From IMG/VR virus record IMGVR_UViG_3300049491_000813, positions 1 to 42,299 of that record: DNA of 42,299 nt. The stretch is one strand, 5' to 3'. The notes under the pieces were generated by a model. It did not search any database and was not told where the DNA came from. It saw nothing but the letters and a program-made list of their open reading frames with translations. Position numbers and translations under genes: made by a program. Shown here one piece after another: positions 14,341 to 23,205 of the stretch (its first letter is position 1; the number at the start of each line of letters is the position of its first letter). Source of the stretch: a virus.

Positions 14341-16503
14341 TTATTTTTTAATGGGCCCAATTTGCCAGTTACCTGATTGGCTTACATAAACAGGTGCTGT
14401 TGGAATTATATAACTTGGATCAAGTAATGTTGTACGTGTGGTTGTCTCACCAAAATCTAAAGCAACAGAGGGTACTCCGCTGCTGCTGAATGTTGCTGTA
14501 ATCACACTATCAGAAGCTGGTACAGTGCAGCTAAACCCGTTTTTAGCCACTCCATTTTTTCTCGTTGTAAGTGCCGAGCCGGTACCATATCCGGCGCTAC
14601 CGGCTAATGAAATGGTATTGTTTATACAAAGAAGAGAATGTGCTTGCGATAGAGCATTATCATCTTCCTCAAATAAGTTAGAAGATGATTGGTAGTTTAA
14701 AAAAGCATTATTGCTAACAACAACACCATTTGCACCACGTACATAAATGCCCTTGTTCAAAGTGCCTTTCGCTATAAAAATATTACCATGTATATGGGGG
14801 TCTGTACTTGTATAAGTAACGCCACCGCTTTTAATAACCATGAAGTAACCATTAGGAGCTTCTACTTGATTAAAAATGAAATTGGGGTTTGCAGTACCAC
14901 CTATAAACACTGTATGTGCAGATGCCCCTGATGTTGTTGTACTAAGATTGGCAATTAAATTATTAAAGATATATGGTGATGTAAGAGCATTCACACCCGA
15001 TTGTTGCGCTGTTTCACCAACATACAGGCAATACTGCGTGGTTACATTCCCGTAAATGTAGGTGTTGGTAATCTTAACTCCTGTAACATTTGAATTTGCG
15101 GCTGCACTTACAAACAATGTGTTTGCATTGGCAGTTGCAAACTGGTAAAAATAACAGTTATCAATTAGTAAATTTTTCTTCGCTGTAATTGTAGAGGTAC
15201 CAGTTATATTACTGTTTAAAATTGAATCGTATTTGCCCACTACGTTTCCGGTAATTGTGCAGTTACTAATTGTCGTTGTGTCTGAAAAATTTATCGCAAA
15301 ATCAATTACTTCATTTGTTAAGCGAACTTTTGAAGTAAGCTGACCAATCAATAGGTTGACTAAACCTTTGTTATCCCTGTAAGAAACAGAATTTGCGTAT
15401 AAAGTAGAGCCTGAGCCAGGCACCCCTTTATTGTATTTAAGAACAAGCAATGCTGCATCATGCCCGGCACCCCATATATGTTTTATAACTCCGTAATTAC
15501 CATTAAATGTATAGGTACTTGGTGTGGCTATGTTCAAACATATTGAGGTACCGGCCATTGTATTGAATATGCAATCAGTAATTGTTTCGGGAGTGCCTGC
15601 GCCGTTGATGTAACTGAAATTTGTACCCTTCGTTTTATTGATGTAGCATTTATCAATCGTAAGTCCGGTAAACCTGTTATTCATTCCATTAGTGGATGAA
15701 TCGTTTATTGTAAAGTTTCTAAACGTAACCGTATTATCAATTACACAGCCTGCTGCGGTGGATGAAAGCCAAAAACTGCATCTGCCGGTACTTTGTATAA
15801 CTAAAGGAGCTGCACCTCCAAATGTTACCGAGGTTGCACCCATATCAAAGTCGCCACATTTACTATATACAATAGTCTTTGTTGTATTTCTTACCTGGTT
15901 TAATGACCTGTATGGATTTATTTTTGAACCATTACCTGTTGCATCGCTTCCTCTTTTACTAATCCATGCCATTGTTGTTGTGTTTTCAACTGGCACTCCA
16001 TAATATTCATTACACCTCGTAAGGGCGTTACCGCTCTGTGCATTTGCATACATAACCAAACACTGTACATGCGGAACATAATTCTGATTACCGTTAACAT
16101 CAACAGTTCTGATAGTATGCCGGGAGAAAATTTTATGACTGTAATTTATATCCTGGAATAAGTGCCTGCTGTTAACAGCCTGTGCAACGCCGCCCTCATA
16201 AAACATACTGTCAGTATCAGCAGCTATAAATGTTGCATCACCAGCCGGAGCAGTAATTGTTGCCCTGGAATTGTATGTCCATCCTCTTTGCGGATCAGCT
16301 ATATTAAAATCGCAGTTTGTAATTTTTATATGCCGCCCATTACCGCTGATGTCAATAAAAACGGTATCAGCCCCAATAATTCCAACTCTGAAGTCAGTTG
16401 CAAATATTACATTGGTGGATGGCGATAAAAAAGGGATTGGTTTCGGTACTGTTTGCCCCAAAACTTTTGCAGTAATAAATAGAGCGATTAAAGTAAGTCT
16501 CAT
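14341..16503 (-). CDS. Beta-helix fibre/spike protein with signal peptide
   Basis: A 720-residue protein. It opens with a signal peptide (M-R-L-T-L-I-A-L-F-I-T-A-K-V-L-G-Q). Residues of about 17-185 are an N-terminal beta domain. From about 190 (I-S-K-R-G-S-D-A-T-G-N-G-S-K-I-N-P-Y-R-S-L) it turns into a parallel beta-helix with many N-, S- and T-rich rungs. The N-terminal domain differs from that of the spike at 11561, so these are not simple duplicates. The ATG at 16503 overlaps the upstream stop (TAATG), which fixes the start. Confidence 0.7.
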   Translation of the reverse strand: MRLTLIALFITAKVLGQTVPKPIPFLSPSTNVIFATDFRVGIIGADTVFIDISGNGRHIKITNCDFNIADPQRGWTYNSRATITAPAGDATFIAADTDSMFYEGGVAQAVNSRHLFQDINYSHKIFSRHTIRTVDVNGNQNYVPHVQCLVMYANAQSGNALTRCNEYYGVPVENTTTMAWISKRGSDATGNGSKINPYRSLNQVRNTTKTIVYSKCGDFDMGATSVTFGGAAPLVIQSTGRCSFWLSSTAAGCVIDNTVTFRNFTINDSSTNGMNNRFTGLTIDKCYINKTKGTNFSYINGAGTPETITDCIFNTMAGTSICLNIATPSTYTFNGNYGVIKHIWGAGHDAALLVLKYNKGVPGSGSTLYANSVSYRDNKGLVNLLIGQLTSKVRLTNEVIDFAINFSDTTTISNCTITGNVVGKYDSILNSNITGTSTITAKKNLLIDNCYFYQFATANANTLFVSAAANSNVTGVKITNTYIYGNVTTQYCLYVGETAQQSGVNALTSPYIFNNLIANLSTTTSGASAHTVFIGGTANPNFIFNQVEAPNGYFMVIKSGGVTYTSTDPHIHGNIFIAKGTLNKGIYVRGANGVVVSNNAFLNYQSSSNLFEEDDNALSQAHSLLCINNTISLAGSAGYGTGSALTTRKNGVAKNGFSCTVPASDSVITATFSSSGVPSVALDFGETTTRTTLLDPSYIIPTAPVYVSQSGNWQIGPIKK

Positions 16504-18299
16504 TATTGTAAATACCATTTAGAATTTAATGAATCAAAACGCCATTTTAAACAGTCGCTTCTTCTTACGGAATAATAAATATCCTGAGAGGCTATTCCTT
16601 GGCCTGTATTAGGCAAAAACGTTAGTATGCCAATGATCTCAGTAGCATCAGTTGTTATTAAACCCCCAAAATTGAAAGTGATTAACTGTGTATCAAAAGG
16701 AGAGGGAGGGAATGTATATGTCAATGCTGTTTTGCTAACGTTTGGGTTTACCCTGTACCAAATATTGCCCGCTGCATTGCTCAGTGTTGCATTAACAGTA
16801 TCCCCCTGTTTTGATATTGTTGTAAGTGCTGTAACTGCACCAATACGTGTATTATGTGCAGTTAATGAATCCGAATTTTTACCAATCCTTAAATTGTGAG
16901 CTGTAAGGCTATCGCTGTTTTTGCCTATACGTATATTATGTGCAGTTATGCTGTCATTATTTAGTTGTATAGCGGCTCTCAATGCGCTGCTGTCCTGTCT
17001 TGCTTTCCACGTTGATTTTATTACATTGCTGTCAACAGCAACGCTGCCTGCTGATGTAATTGTGGTAAAGCTGGTTCCGTAACCGGCGCTTACGCTTGTT
17101 ATTCCTGAACCTGCGGCAGCTTGCCATGTTGCTTTGCCATAAGAATCACTCGTTAAAAGATAACCAGCAGCAGCGCCAATGGGCAAAACAAGATTTCCAT
17201 TAATTTTAAAATATTGGCTCGATGGAGAAGCATTCATTACGCCATAAACGATAGAGTTACTGGTATCTCCTGTATAATTTGTTTGGTCTGTATTATTTAT
17301 AAAGAATCTGTTACTCTGCGTACCGTTGTACTTGCCGGCATAAGCACCTAAAGCAATATTTGAAGCTCCACTATTATTATTATACAAAGACTGATACCCA
17401 ACAGCAGTATTATTACTGGTTGTTGAAACTGTTAAAGCCGAAGCTCCAACAGCAGTGTTATTACTGCCGCTAACGTTTTGACTTAAAGAACCGAAACCAA
17501 GAGCGGTATTTACCTGTCCGCCATTGTTAAGCCTTAATGAACTGCTGCCCACCGCAGTGTTGTAATTAGCTCCATTAACCAGCAGAGCATCTGAACCAAT
17601 AGCCACATTATCGCTTCCTGTTGTATTGCTCCATAAAGACCTGTATCCAACGGCAGTATTAGTGCCACCGCTTGTATTGACTTTTAAAGATTGATAACCA
17701 AAAGCGGCATTAGAAGCAGAAGAAACAGCGGTTGCCGACAGAGCTTCGCTTCCGAAAGCTGTATTAAAAAAATGTGTTCCAGCAAACATTGCCTTATAGC
17801 CAATAGAGGTATTGCCAGTACTACCATCAATTATACCAGATTTAATACCGTTGTATCCAAAATATAGCGGCTGTGCATCCGAAGTTCCAATATAGTTAGA
17901 TGAAGATGTGCCTGCGTTACCTGATAAATTCCAGCGGTTATTTAGTGCGGTGTTCAAATCTGTCTGGCTGCTGAGTGTGCCGGTTATACTTCCCCAAGTG
18001 CCACCACCGCCGCCACCCGATAATGCACTGTCTATCCAGCTATATGCAATGCGTATGCGCTTTTTTCCTGCGCTGTCAAATAATTGTAACGGGTATTTTG
18101 GATATACATTTTCACCCTTGTTTAAAAAATTAGCAAAGCCATGCAGCAGGTTATTAAGCCGTATGCCGCTCAGGTTTTTATTGGCGCCCACCCATTCGTC
18201 AATTTTTGTACGCAATTCGTTTGTATCTGCAGGAATTTGTGCGTAACTCTCACAAAAACAAAATATAAAAATGCAAAAAACAATTATCTTTTTCATCAT
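16503..18299 (-). CDS. YadA-like head-repeat fibre protein with signal peptide
   Basis: A 598-residue protein. It has a signal peptide (M-M-K-K-I-I-V-F-C-I-F-I-F-C-F-C-E-S-Y-A, then Q) and a conserved N-terminal part (about 21-90). A Gly-rich hinge (S-G-G-G-G-G-G-T-W) follows. From about 150 to 330 lie roughly 25-residue repeats such as N-T-A-V-G-Y-x-S-L, N-V-A-I-G-S-D-A-L and N-T-A-L-G-F-G-S-L, the pattern of trimeric autotransporter (YadA/Hia) head repeats. From about 450 come near-identical S-L-T-A-H-N-x-R-I-G-K-N-S-D units, a probable coiled stalk. Likely a trimeric adhesin fibre contacting the host. Confidence 0.75.
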   Translation of the reverse strand: MMKKIIVFCIFIFCFCESYAQIPADTNELRTKIDEWVGANKNLSGIRLNNLLHGFANFLNKGENVYPKYPLQLFDSAGKKRIRIAYSWIDSALSGGGGGGTWGSITGTLSSQTDLNTALNNRWNLSGNAGTSSSNYIGTSDAQPLYFGYNGIKSGIIDGSTGNTSIGYKAMFAGTHFFNTAFGSEALSATAVSSASNAAFGYQSLKVNTSGGTNTAVGYRSLWSNTTGSDNVAIGSDALLVNGANYNTAVGSSSLRLNNGGQVNTALGFGSLSQNVSGSNNTAVGASALTVSTTSNNTAVGYQSLYNNNSGASNIALGAYAGKYNGTQSNRFFINNTDQTNYTGDTSNSIVYGVMNASPSSQYFKINGNLVLPIGAAAGYLLTSDSYGKATWQAAAGSGITSVSAGYGTSFTTITSAGSVAVDSNVIKSTWKARQDSSALRAAIQLNNDSITAHNIRIGKNSDSLTAHNLRIGKNSDSLTAHNTRIGAVTALTTISKQGDTVNATLSNAAGNIWYRVNPNVSKTALTYTFPPSPFDTQLITFNFGGLITTDATEIIGILTFLPNTGQGIASQDIYYSVRRSDCLKWRFDSLNSKWYLQ

Positions 18300-18306
18300 A
18301 CTTAGT

Positions 18307-19281
18307 TTAATAATAAATTACCGGTATTAGGCCGGCGGTTTTAACTGTTGTTTCTATATTACCGGTATTAGCAAGGCAAGCCTCTGTATTTATACCGGAA
18401 GAACCGCCATTTTCAGCCCCCGTATGCTGCAGCATCTGTGCATTAGGCGTACCATCACTGCCGTTAGGCTCATACTCAATAGGGTGCGTATGCGGCCCCA
18501 CCCTGTCTGCCTCGTAACTACCAGCAACACTTCCGGTACGGGAAAAAGAAAGCCCACGGCTTAAATCCAAAGCCCGCCAGCTAATACTTCGCATATCTGG
18601 AAACCGCATAGTGGTGGTGCCATTACCGCTGCTAAACAGCGTTCGGTAAATAACAGCATCAGACAGCCAGGCAGCTTCGTTTACAGCCAACCCAGCGGCA
18701 TTTACCAAATCCCATAGCCGTGCATAATCAGCACGGGATACTGTTGTAATACTGCCGTTGGCAACCGCCGCATTTTTTGGCAACCGCCTTACCATTGCAT
18801 CATTACCCACCATGTTCAGGTTAGTATCAATATCCACCAGCCACCAGCTTGCTGCACCCACCTTTACTAAATCAATTCTTTCGCCATTCATCAGCCACAA
18901 TGCCGTAAAAGGCACTGGCAGGTTTACAATTGTATCACCAGATAAAGCAATGCGTACAGATTTTACACCGGTTGTTTTTACCGCAAAACTTAATTTTTGC
19001 CCGTTTAAAAAACTTGATGCTGCCGCCAGCGTTAGTGTAATATTATTAGCCGTATCTACGTACACCAGTTTACGCAGATAGGTTACATCAATATTTGCTG
19101 ATGCCGATACCACCGATACGCCTGCATGTCCATTTACATAATCATACAAAAAGCGTGTGCGGTTAGCCAGTTGCTTTATGGGGATATTACTTTCGCCACT
19201 ATCATTGCCGAGTACAGGGTCGAGTAAATCGTACCGCTGCACATTGGTATCAAACTGGCTTATTTCTGAAATATTTGTCAT
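18307..19281 (-). CDS. Tail fibre protein with collar-like C-terminus
   Basis: A 324-residue protein without a signal peptide. The N-terminal part (Q-R-Y-D-L-L-D-P-V-L-G-N-D-S-G-E-S-N-I-P-I-K-Q-L-A-N-R-T) is typical of tail-fibre connector segments. The C-terminal 150 residues recall the phage tail-collar domain family: R-A-D-Y-A-R-L-W-D-L, then F-R/P-D-M-R, then G-P-H-T-H-P-I-E and a final L-I-P-V-I-Y-Y. The H-T-H-P motif resembles collar-domain metal-binding tips. It follows the gpH-like protein, so it probably forms the distal fibre. Confidence 0.75.
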   Translation of the reverse strand: MTNISEISQFDTNVQRYDLLDPVLGNDSGESNIPIKQLANRTRFLYDYVNGHAGVSVVSASANIDVTYLRKLVYVDTANNITLTLAAASSFLNGQKLSFAVKTTGVKSVRIALSGDTIVNLPVPFTALWLMNGERIDLVKVGAASWWLVDIDTNLNMVGNDAMVRRLPKNAAVANGSITTVSRADYARLWDLVNAAGLAVNEAAWLSDAVIYRTLFSSGNGTTTMRFPDMRSISWRALDLSRGLSFSRTGSVAGSYEADRVGPHTHPIEYEPNGSDGTPNAQMLQHTGAENGGSSGINTEACLANTGNIETTVKTAGLIPVIYY

Positions 19282-19283
19282 TG

Positions 19284-19646
19284 TTAAATTACTTTTATTT
19301 CATACTGCAATGTGTATGTAAGGCCACTTGCTTTATCATACGAAGGGCTTATAACCTTACGGTGCAGCAACGTGCCATCTTCATCTTTTAAACCAAGCTC
19401 CCGTATGGTGAATGCAGGAACTGCCGCATCCAGTATAGCCGTGTATCTTTCAATATCACCGGGCAGGTATTCCACTGTTGTTACCGTACAGTCAACCGAT
19501 GCGGTAATGGTGGTATCGGCCTCTGTTGCAGCGGTACCGCTGGTGCCTGCCGATATGGTTACAATGGCCTTGCCACCGGTATTACCAGCCAGTAATTTCA
19601 ACACATTTTGTTTGCCTGCAGTAAGTATCATTTTAAACGGGTTCAA
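19284..19646 (-). CDS. Tail fibre N-terminal/collar-type protein
   Basis: A 120-residue protein resembling the N-terminal baseplate-binding part of P2-like tail fibres (tail-collar fibre/DUF3751-like). It begins M-I-L-T-A-G-K-Q-N-V-L-K-L-L-A-G-N, and A-F-T-I-R-E-L-G-L-K-D-E-D-G-T-L-L-H-R is the family hallmark around residues 78-98. Usually this is one domain of gpH; here it is a separate protein overlapping gpI by 14 bp. It probably links the fibre to the baseplate. Confidence 0.7.
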   Translation of the reverse strand: MNPFKMILTAGKQNVLKLLAGNTGGKAIVTISAGTSGTAATEADTTITASVDCTVTTVEYLPGDIERYTAILDAAVPAFTIRELGLKDEDGTLLHRKVISPSYDKASGLTYTLQYEIKVI

Positions 19647-20307
19647 TTGTTATTAAATCGCTATCGCCGCTATGGTCGTAGCTGCCATCATAATCGGCTA
19701 CATCATTATAAAGGAGCTTATTGGTGAACACTACATTATCCCTTACTAAAATATCCTGTGTAACACCTATTTTTTCTTCTTCTATATCCACCACATCCTG
19801 CACATTCAGTATCATATTTATATCCACCAGGTTGCTGCGTTGCGCTTTATACACTTCAATCATTTTCCGCAAATCAGCAATGCTGCTGTCGTTTATTCCC
19901 TGCTGGCCGTTGCTGAGGGTTACCGAAAAATTTGCCCATACCGGCAATGGGCCATCAACCCCCTCAGTAATAACTGCATCATAAAACCCCACCCTTTTCA
20001 TTGCCTCTTTTACCGCCCACGGGGTACCTGCATACCTGTGCAGTTCAATGGCACTCTTTATTAAATTGCGTTTATCCTGTTCCGTTACTGCCAGCCGCAT
20101 TCCCTTGTATCCCAATACATCAAACTGTGCTGCCAGTACCGGCAATGCCTCTGCAGTAATATTATCCACATCATAAACCAATAGCCTTTCAAGGGGTATG
20201 GTTTCTAAATATTTTTTTATGGCGATGTCAATTGCTGCAATATCATTCTGTATTGCAATGCTGTCGGGCAATATGGTATCCGATACATTACTCATCATGC
20301 GTGCCAA
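19633..20307 (-). CDS. I: Baseplate/tail protein I (P2 gpI-like)
   Basis: A 224-residue protein of the P2 gpI family: L-P-D-S-I-A near the N-terminus, A-L-P-V-L-A-A-Q-F-D-V-L-G, then I-E-L-H-R-Y-A-G-T-P-W-A-V-K-E-A-M-K-R-V-G. It is a baseplate component joining tail fibres to the gpJ wedge. It overlaps gpJ by 20 bp, as in P2. Start codons at 20298 or 20295 (M-M-S-N) are possible alternatives. Confidence 0.85.
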   Translation of the reverse strand: MARMMSNVSDTILPDSIAIQNDIAAIDIAIKKYLETIPLERLLVYDVDNITAEALPVLAAQFDVLGYKGMRLAVTEQDKRNLIKSAIELHRYAGTPWAVKEAMKRVGFYDAVITEGVDGPLPVWANFSVTLSNGQQGINDSSIADLRKMIEVYKAQRSNLVDINMILNVQDVVDIEEEKIGVTQDILVRDNVVFTNKLLYNDVADYDGSYDHSGDSDLITIEPV

Positions 20308-21418
20308 TTATATTTACAGCGATAGCCGTACAGTTTGTAAATTCATTTTCACCCACCACAATATCAGCAGATGGCAAGGTGAATGCTGATTTATAAACAC
20401 CAGCCACCTGGCTTACTGCAGTAAGCTGCGATAACACCACATCAATACCGAGTTTATTTTTACGGGCATCCCTGTACGCTTCCAGTGCAGCGGTAACAGC
20501 CGCCTGCACATCCGGTGATGCTGCATTATCCAGTATGGTTATATCCACATCAATTACATAATCAACTGCAGTGGGTGATTTTACCACCACCGTATCCGTT
20601 AGCGGCCTTATCTTTTCATCATTGCATTTTGCATACACCGCATCGCTTATCTCGTCTGTTAACTCTGCATTATTATACAGCAAGGGAAAAATATCTACCT
20701 GCCCGGGTATAACCTCATCATCCTCATCATGCCCGATGGTAACGGCTACATCCACAATGGAGGGGTGTGCAGATTTTGCCCAAAATTCGTACGCCCCTTT
20801 TGGGCCTGCCACGCTAAACTGTGATGGCGCCAGTAAAATACGCTCCCTCATTTCCTCATCCGTTTCATCATCATTGCCGCCACCGGTGGTATCGAGATTG
20901 GCGGCTGATGTTACATAAGGCCGTGGGTCTAATATGATGCTGATATTACCTGCTGTGTAACCGTTACCGCTATCACCTGTTTTAGTGCAATCACATTTTA
21001 CATCCACATAAGTATCACCCGTTGTTACTATTTTGCTTTCGGTAGTTATAAAGATTGCCTGCCCGTCTGTGCTCTGCACCCTCAATCCTGCATCCATCGT
21101 TAAATCACCGTGACCGCTAACCAACTGGAACCTCACCACGCATTGTGCAGATGATGCAGGCAATCGGGTAACACCCACCAATGCACCCAACTCTTCCAAT
21201 GCTGCACCGGTGGCAAAATTTACGAGGCACTGGTTTGCCGTTTCATTTATTTGATTTAATAAAAGACTGATGCGGTAACCTGCAGCATTCATTACCAACT
21301 GCTCAATTTGTGCAGGCTGTAATATCTTGCCGGTTAAAGACTGGTAATAATTCACCAGTTCAGTAACCACCGCATCCGGGTCGGTATTTACAAATGCTAT
21401 TTTTGTTTCGCCTGCCAA
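20288..21418 (-). CDS. J: Baseplate J-like protein (P2 gpJ)
   Basis: A 376-residue member of the Baseplate_J family. Visible blocks: A-G-Y-R-I-S-L-L-L-N-Q-I-N-E-T-A-N-Q-C-L (about 45-65), G-A-A-L-E-E-L-G-A-L-V-G-V-T-R-L, then D-E-T-D-E-E-M-R-E-R-I-L-L-A-P and F-W-A-K-S-A-H-P-S-I-V-D-V. It forms the baseplate wedge of contractile tails. Position between gpW/gp25 and gpI is conserved with P2. Confidence 0.9.
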   Translation of the reverse strand: MAGETKIAFVNTDPDAVVTELVNYYQSLTGKILQPAQIEQLVMNAAGYRISLLLNQINETANQCLVNFATGAALEELGALVGVTRLPASSAQCVVRFQLVSGHGDLTMDAGLRVQSTDGQAIFITTESKIVTTGDTYVDVKCDCTKTGDSGNGYTAGNISIILDPRPYVTSAANLDTTGGGNDDETDEEMRERILLAPSQFSVAGPKGAYEFWAKSAHPSIVDVAVTIGHDEDDEVIPGQVDIFPLLYNNAELTDEISDAVYAKCNDEKIRPLTDTVVVKSPTAVDYVIDVDITILDNAASPDVQAAVTAALEAYRDARKNKLGIDVVLSQLTAVSQVAGVYKSAFTLPSADIVVGENEFTNCTAIAVNIIGTHDE

Positions 21419-21419
21419 A

Positions 21420-22379
21420 TTATATTGCTGTTGTGGTTACTGTTGCGCCGGGGTTATCCGGTGTATATAAAACAAACTGGTAATAATCGCCTATCGTATC
21501 AAAATCATCCGGGTTAAAATCTGCCGGGTCAAAATCGCCGGAGCCGGTAACAATATTCTCAATATCCCATGTACCGAAACTGCTGAAATTTGCCTGCAGC
21601 CATGCTAATATTGCGGCCAGGTTATTTTCAATCCGCACATCTAATTCCACACCGGGGGCGCTGCCCGGCGCTGCCACTGCCGCCCTGAACTGCTGGCCGG
21701 GCTCTATCACCGTAATATCAAAAACATACTTATTAATGGTAAGCGGTGTAATAGTAATGCTGCCCGTGGTTGCTAAACCAGCATTTACAAAAAGCATTAT
21801 CTTATCCGGCAGCAGGTACCATGTACCAAGAAACCCGTAATTAGCAATCACCCATGAATACATTGCTGCCGGTGATACAAAACCAAATGATGGCGGCGTG
21901 GGCAACTGTGCTGTACCATCCAATGTAACGGCCAGCAGTAACTGCTGATATACTGCCGGAAAAAAGCCCTGTAATATGAGTGCCTGCTCAGGTTGTGGTG
22001 CAATAACCAAATCGTTATTGCGTAAATACAACTGTACCGTATCCGTTACATCCTCATCCACTAAACTGTATGTAATAAAGAACTGTACCTGTTCACCATT
22101 TACAACGTGAGTAATACTCACAATTTTCACCCGTTTTTCCCAAATGGCAACCGCTTCAATAATGCTGCGTTTTACATTTGGTATAGTGAGGTTAACAGGT
22201 TTATCAATGTACTGGTAAATATCGCTGCCGAACTGCGGCCTTAATGCATCGCTTCCCTTTACTGTTCTTAATATAACATCTATACACTGCCGTATGTCTG
22301 CAATACCCTCGGCCACATAGCCTGCACCCTGTAAACTTAATTGCCAGTTGGTGCTGCGTATATCTGTTAGTGTTGCCAT
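21420..22379 (-). CDS. W: Baseplate wedge, gpW/gp25-like, with C-terminal extension
   Basis: A 319-residue protein. Residues of about 1-125 match the GPW/gp25 baseplate wedge family (D-I-R-Q-C-I-D-V-I-L-R-T-V-K-G-S-D-A-L-R-P-Q-F-G-S-D-I). That family is normally 110-140 residues. The additional 190 residues include an Ala/Pro-rich module and an acidic block, S-G-D-F-D-P-A-D-F-N-P-D-D-F (about 280-295). A nearly identical block occurs in the head-region protein at 31238. The extension may decorate the baseplate or bind metal; its role is not known. Confidence 0.8.
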   Translation of the reverse strand: MATLTDIRSTNWQLSLQGAGYVAEGIADIRQCIDVILRTVKGSDALRPQFGSDIYQYIDKPVNLTIPNVKRSIIEAVAIWEKRVKIVSITHVVNGEQVQFFITYSLVDEDVTDTVQLYLRNNDLVIAPQPEQALILQGFFPAVYQQLLLAVTLDGTAQLPTPPSFGFVSPAAMYSWVIANYGFLGTWYLLPDKIMLFVNAGLATTGSITITPLTINKYVFDITVIEPGQQFRAAVAAPGSAPGVELDVRIENNLAAILAWLQANFSSFGTWDIENIVTGSGDFDPADFNPDDFDTIGDYYQFVLYTPDNPGATVTTTAI

Positions 22380-22382
22380 GTA

Positions 22383-22410
22383 AACCCCCTCCGCCCCCTA
22401 AAGGGGGAAC
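22383..22410. repeat. REP-like GC-rich palindrome
   Basis: The 44-bp gap holds CCCCCTCCGCCCCCTAAAGG followed by GGG: CCCCC-TAAA-GGGGG folds into a hairpin with a further C-run beside it. This pattern recurs, from my recollection, between genes in Bacteroidota chromosomes. Within a phage tail operon it may act as a transcript hairpin. Confidence 0.6.
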
Positions 22411-22423
22411 CAGGAAAAACTTT

Positions 22424-22657
22424 TTAAGTTATAGAACCTGAATTACTCGTTCCTGTTACTGCACCACCACCGCCGGGTGCTGTTAACCCTGTACCTGGTA
22501 CTACGGGCGTACCTGATTTTATAAGCGTTACCAGCAAATCACCCAGGCCATTTGAAAAAGTGGTACGTGCCTGCTCAGGCGTAACACCTGTGTTATAAAA
22601 TAAACCATCCAGCAATGTTTTTAAACCACTCTTAAATGCTGCTGTTTCTAATGCCAT
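22424..22657 (-). CDS. Small baseplate-region protein
   Basis: A 77-residue protein: helical N-terminus (E-T-A-A-F-K-S-G-L-K-T-L-L-D-G-L-F) and a flexible Gly/Thr/Ser-rich C-terminus (G-T-G-L-T-A-P-G-G-G-G-A-V-T-G). It overlaps the spike gene V by 1 bp (TAATG). Found between spike and wedge genes, so a baseplate accessory is likely, but no family is recognised. Confidence 0.6.
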   Translation of the reverse strand: MALETAAFKSGLKTLLDGLFYNTGVTPEQARTTFSNGLGDLLVTLIKSGTPVVPGTGLTAPGGGGAVTGTSNSGSIT

Positions 22658-23202
22658 TATTTTAAAAGATTATCAGCCCTTGTTTTTATTGCATCGAATG
22701 CAGCGCCGTTGATTGGATTACCGGAAGGCCCTACATTTGTTGGTACAATGATGGCTTTTATCTGTGCAATCAAATCATCGAAAACTTTTTTTAATGTTTC
22801 GCTGTCTTTTTTGATAAGAAAACCATCATTTACAATGAACTCCGAAGTACCCATTTTCACTTTCACAAAGTCGCCACCTTCGATGGTTAAAGTTGATGTT
22901 TCCCGGTCGTATTCTATTACCATATTCGGCACGAACTTAACACGCATTTTACCTGCGGCACCACCATCGGGCATATTACCAGCATCATAAATTGCACCGG
23001 CTATAACACCATCCTCACAATTTTCATCCATGATGCAATACACATGCTCGTTAATATCGTATGGGATGATAAATTTATCCTCCAAAGTTTTTGGCATTGC
23101 CATTGGGAGAAAGCGGGTAGTAAGGCGCTCATTCTCTTCAAATGTTACCCTTGCCATTCCCTTTGCAGCATCTATCTCTGTTATGTAGCCAAACTTTAAC
23201 AT
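22657..23202 (-). CDS. V: Baseplate spike/assembly protein V-like (P2 gpV)
   Basis: A 181-residue protein. Residues of about 1-75 look like the gp5/gpV OB-fold (F-G-Y-I-T-E-I-D-A-A-K-G-M-A-R-V-T-F, then V-I-A-G-A-I-Y-D-A-G-N). Residues of about 95-140 form a short beta-helix-like needle (I-E-Y-D-R-E-T-S-T-L-T-I-E-G-G-D-F-V-K-V-K). It is the membrane-piercing tip of the contractile tail. Directly follows gpD with a 3-bp gap. Confidence 0.8.
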   Translation of the reverse strand: MLKFGYITEIDAAKGMARVTFEENERLTTRFLPMAMPKTLEDKFIIPYDINEHVYCIMDENCEDGVIAGAIYDAGNMPDGGAAGKMRVKFVPNMVIEYDRETSTLTIEGGDFVKVKMGTSEFIVNDGFLIKKDSETLKKVFDDLIAQIKAIIVPTNVGPSGNPINGAAFDAIKTRADNLLK

Positions 23203-23205
23203 GGT

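Noticed and set aside
11561-19281. A diversity-generating retroelement acting on the fibre genes.
   Set aside because: No reverse transcriptase and no template/variable repeat pair was seen in the window.
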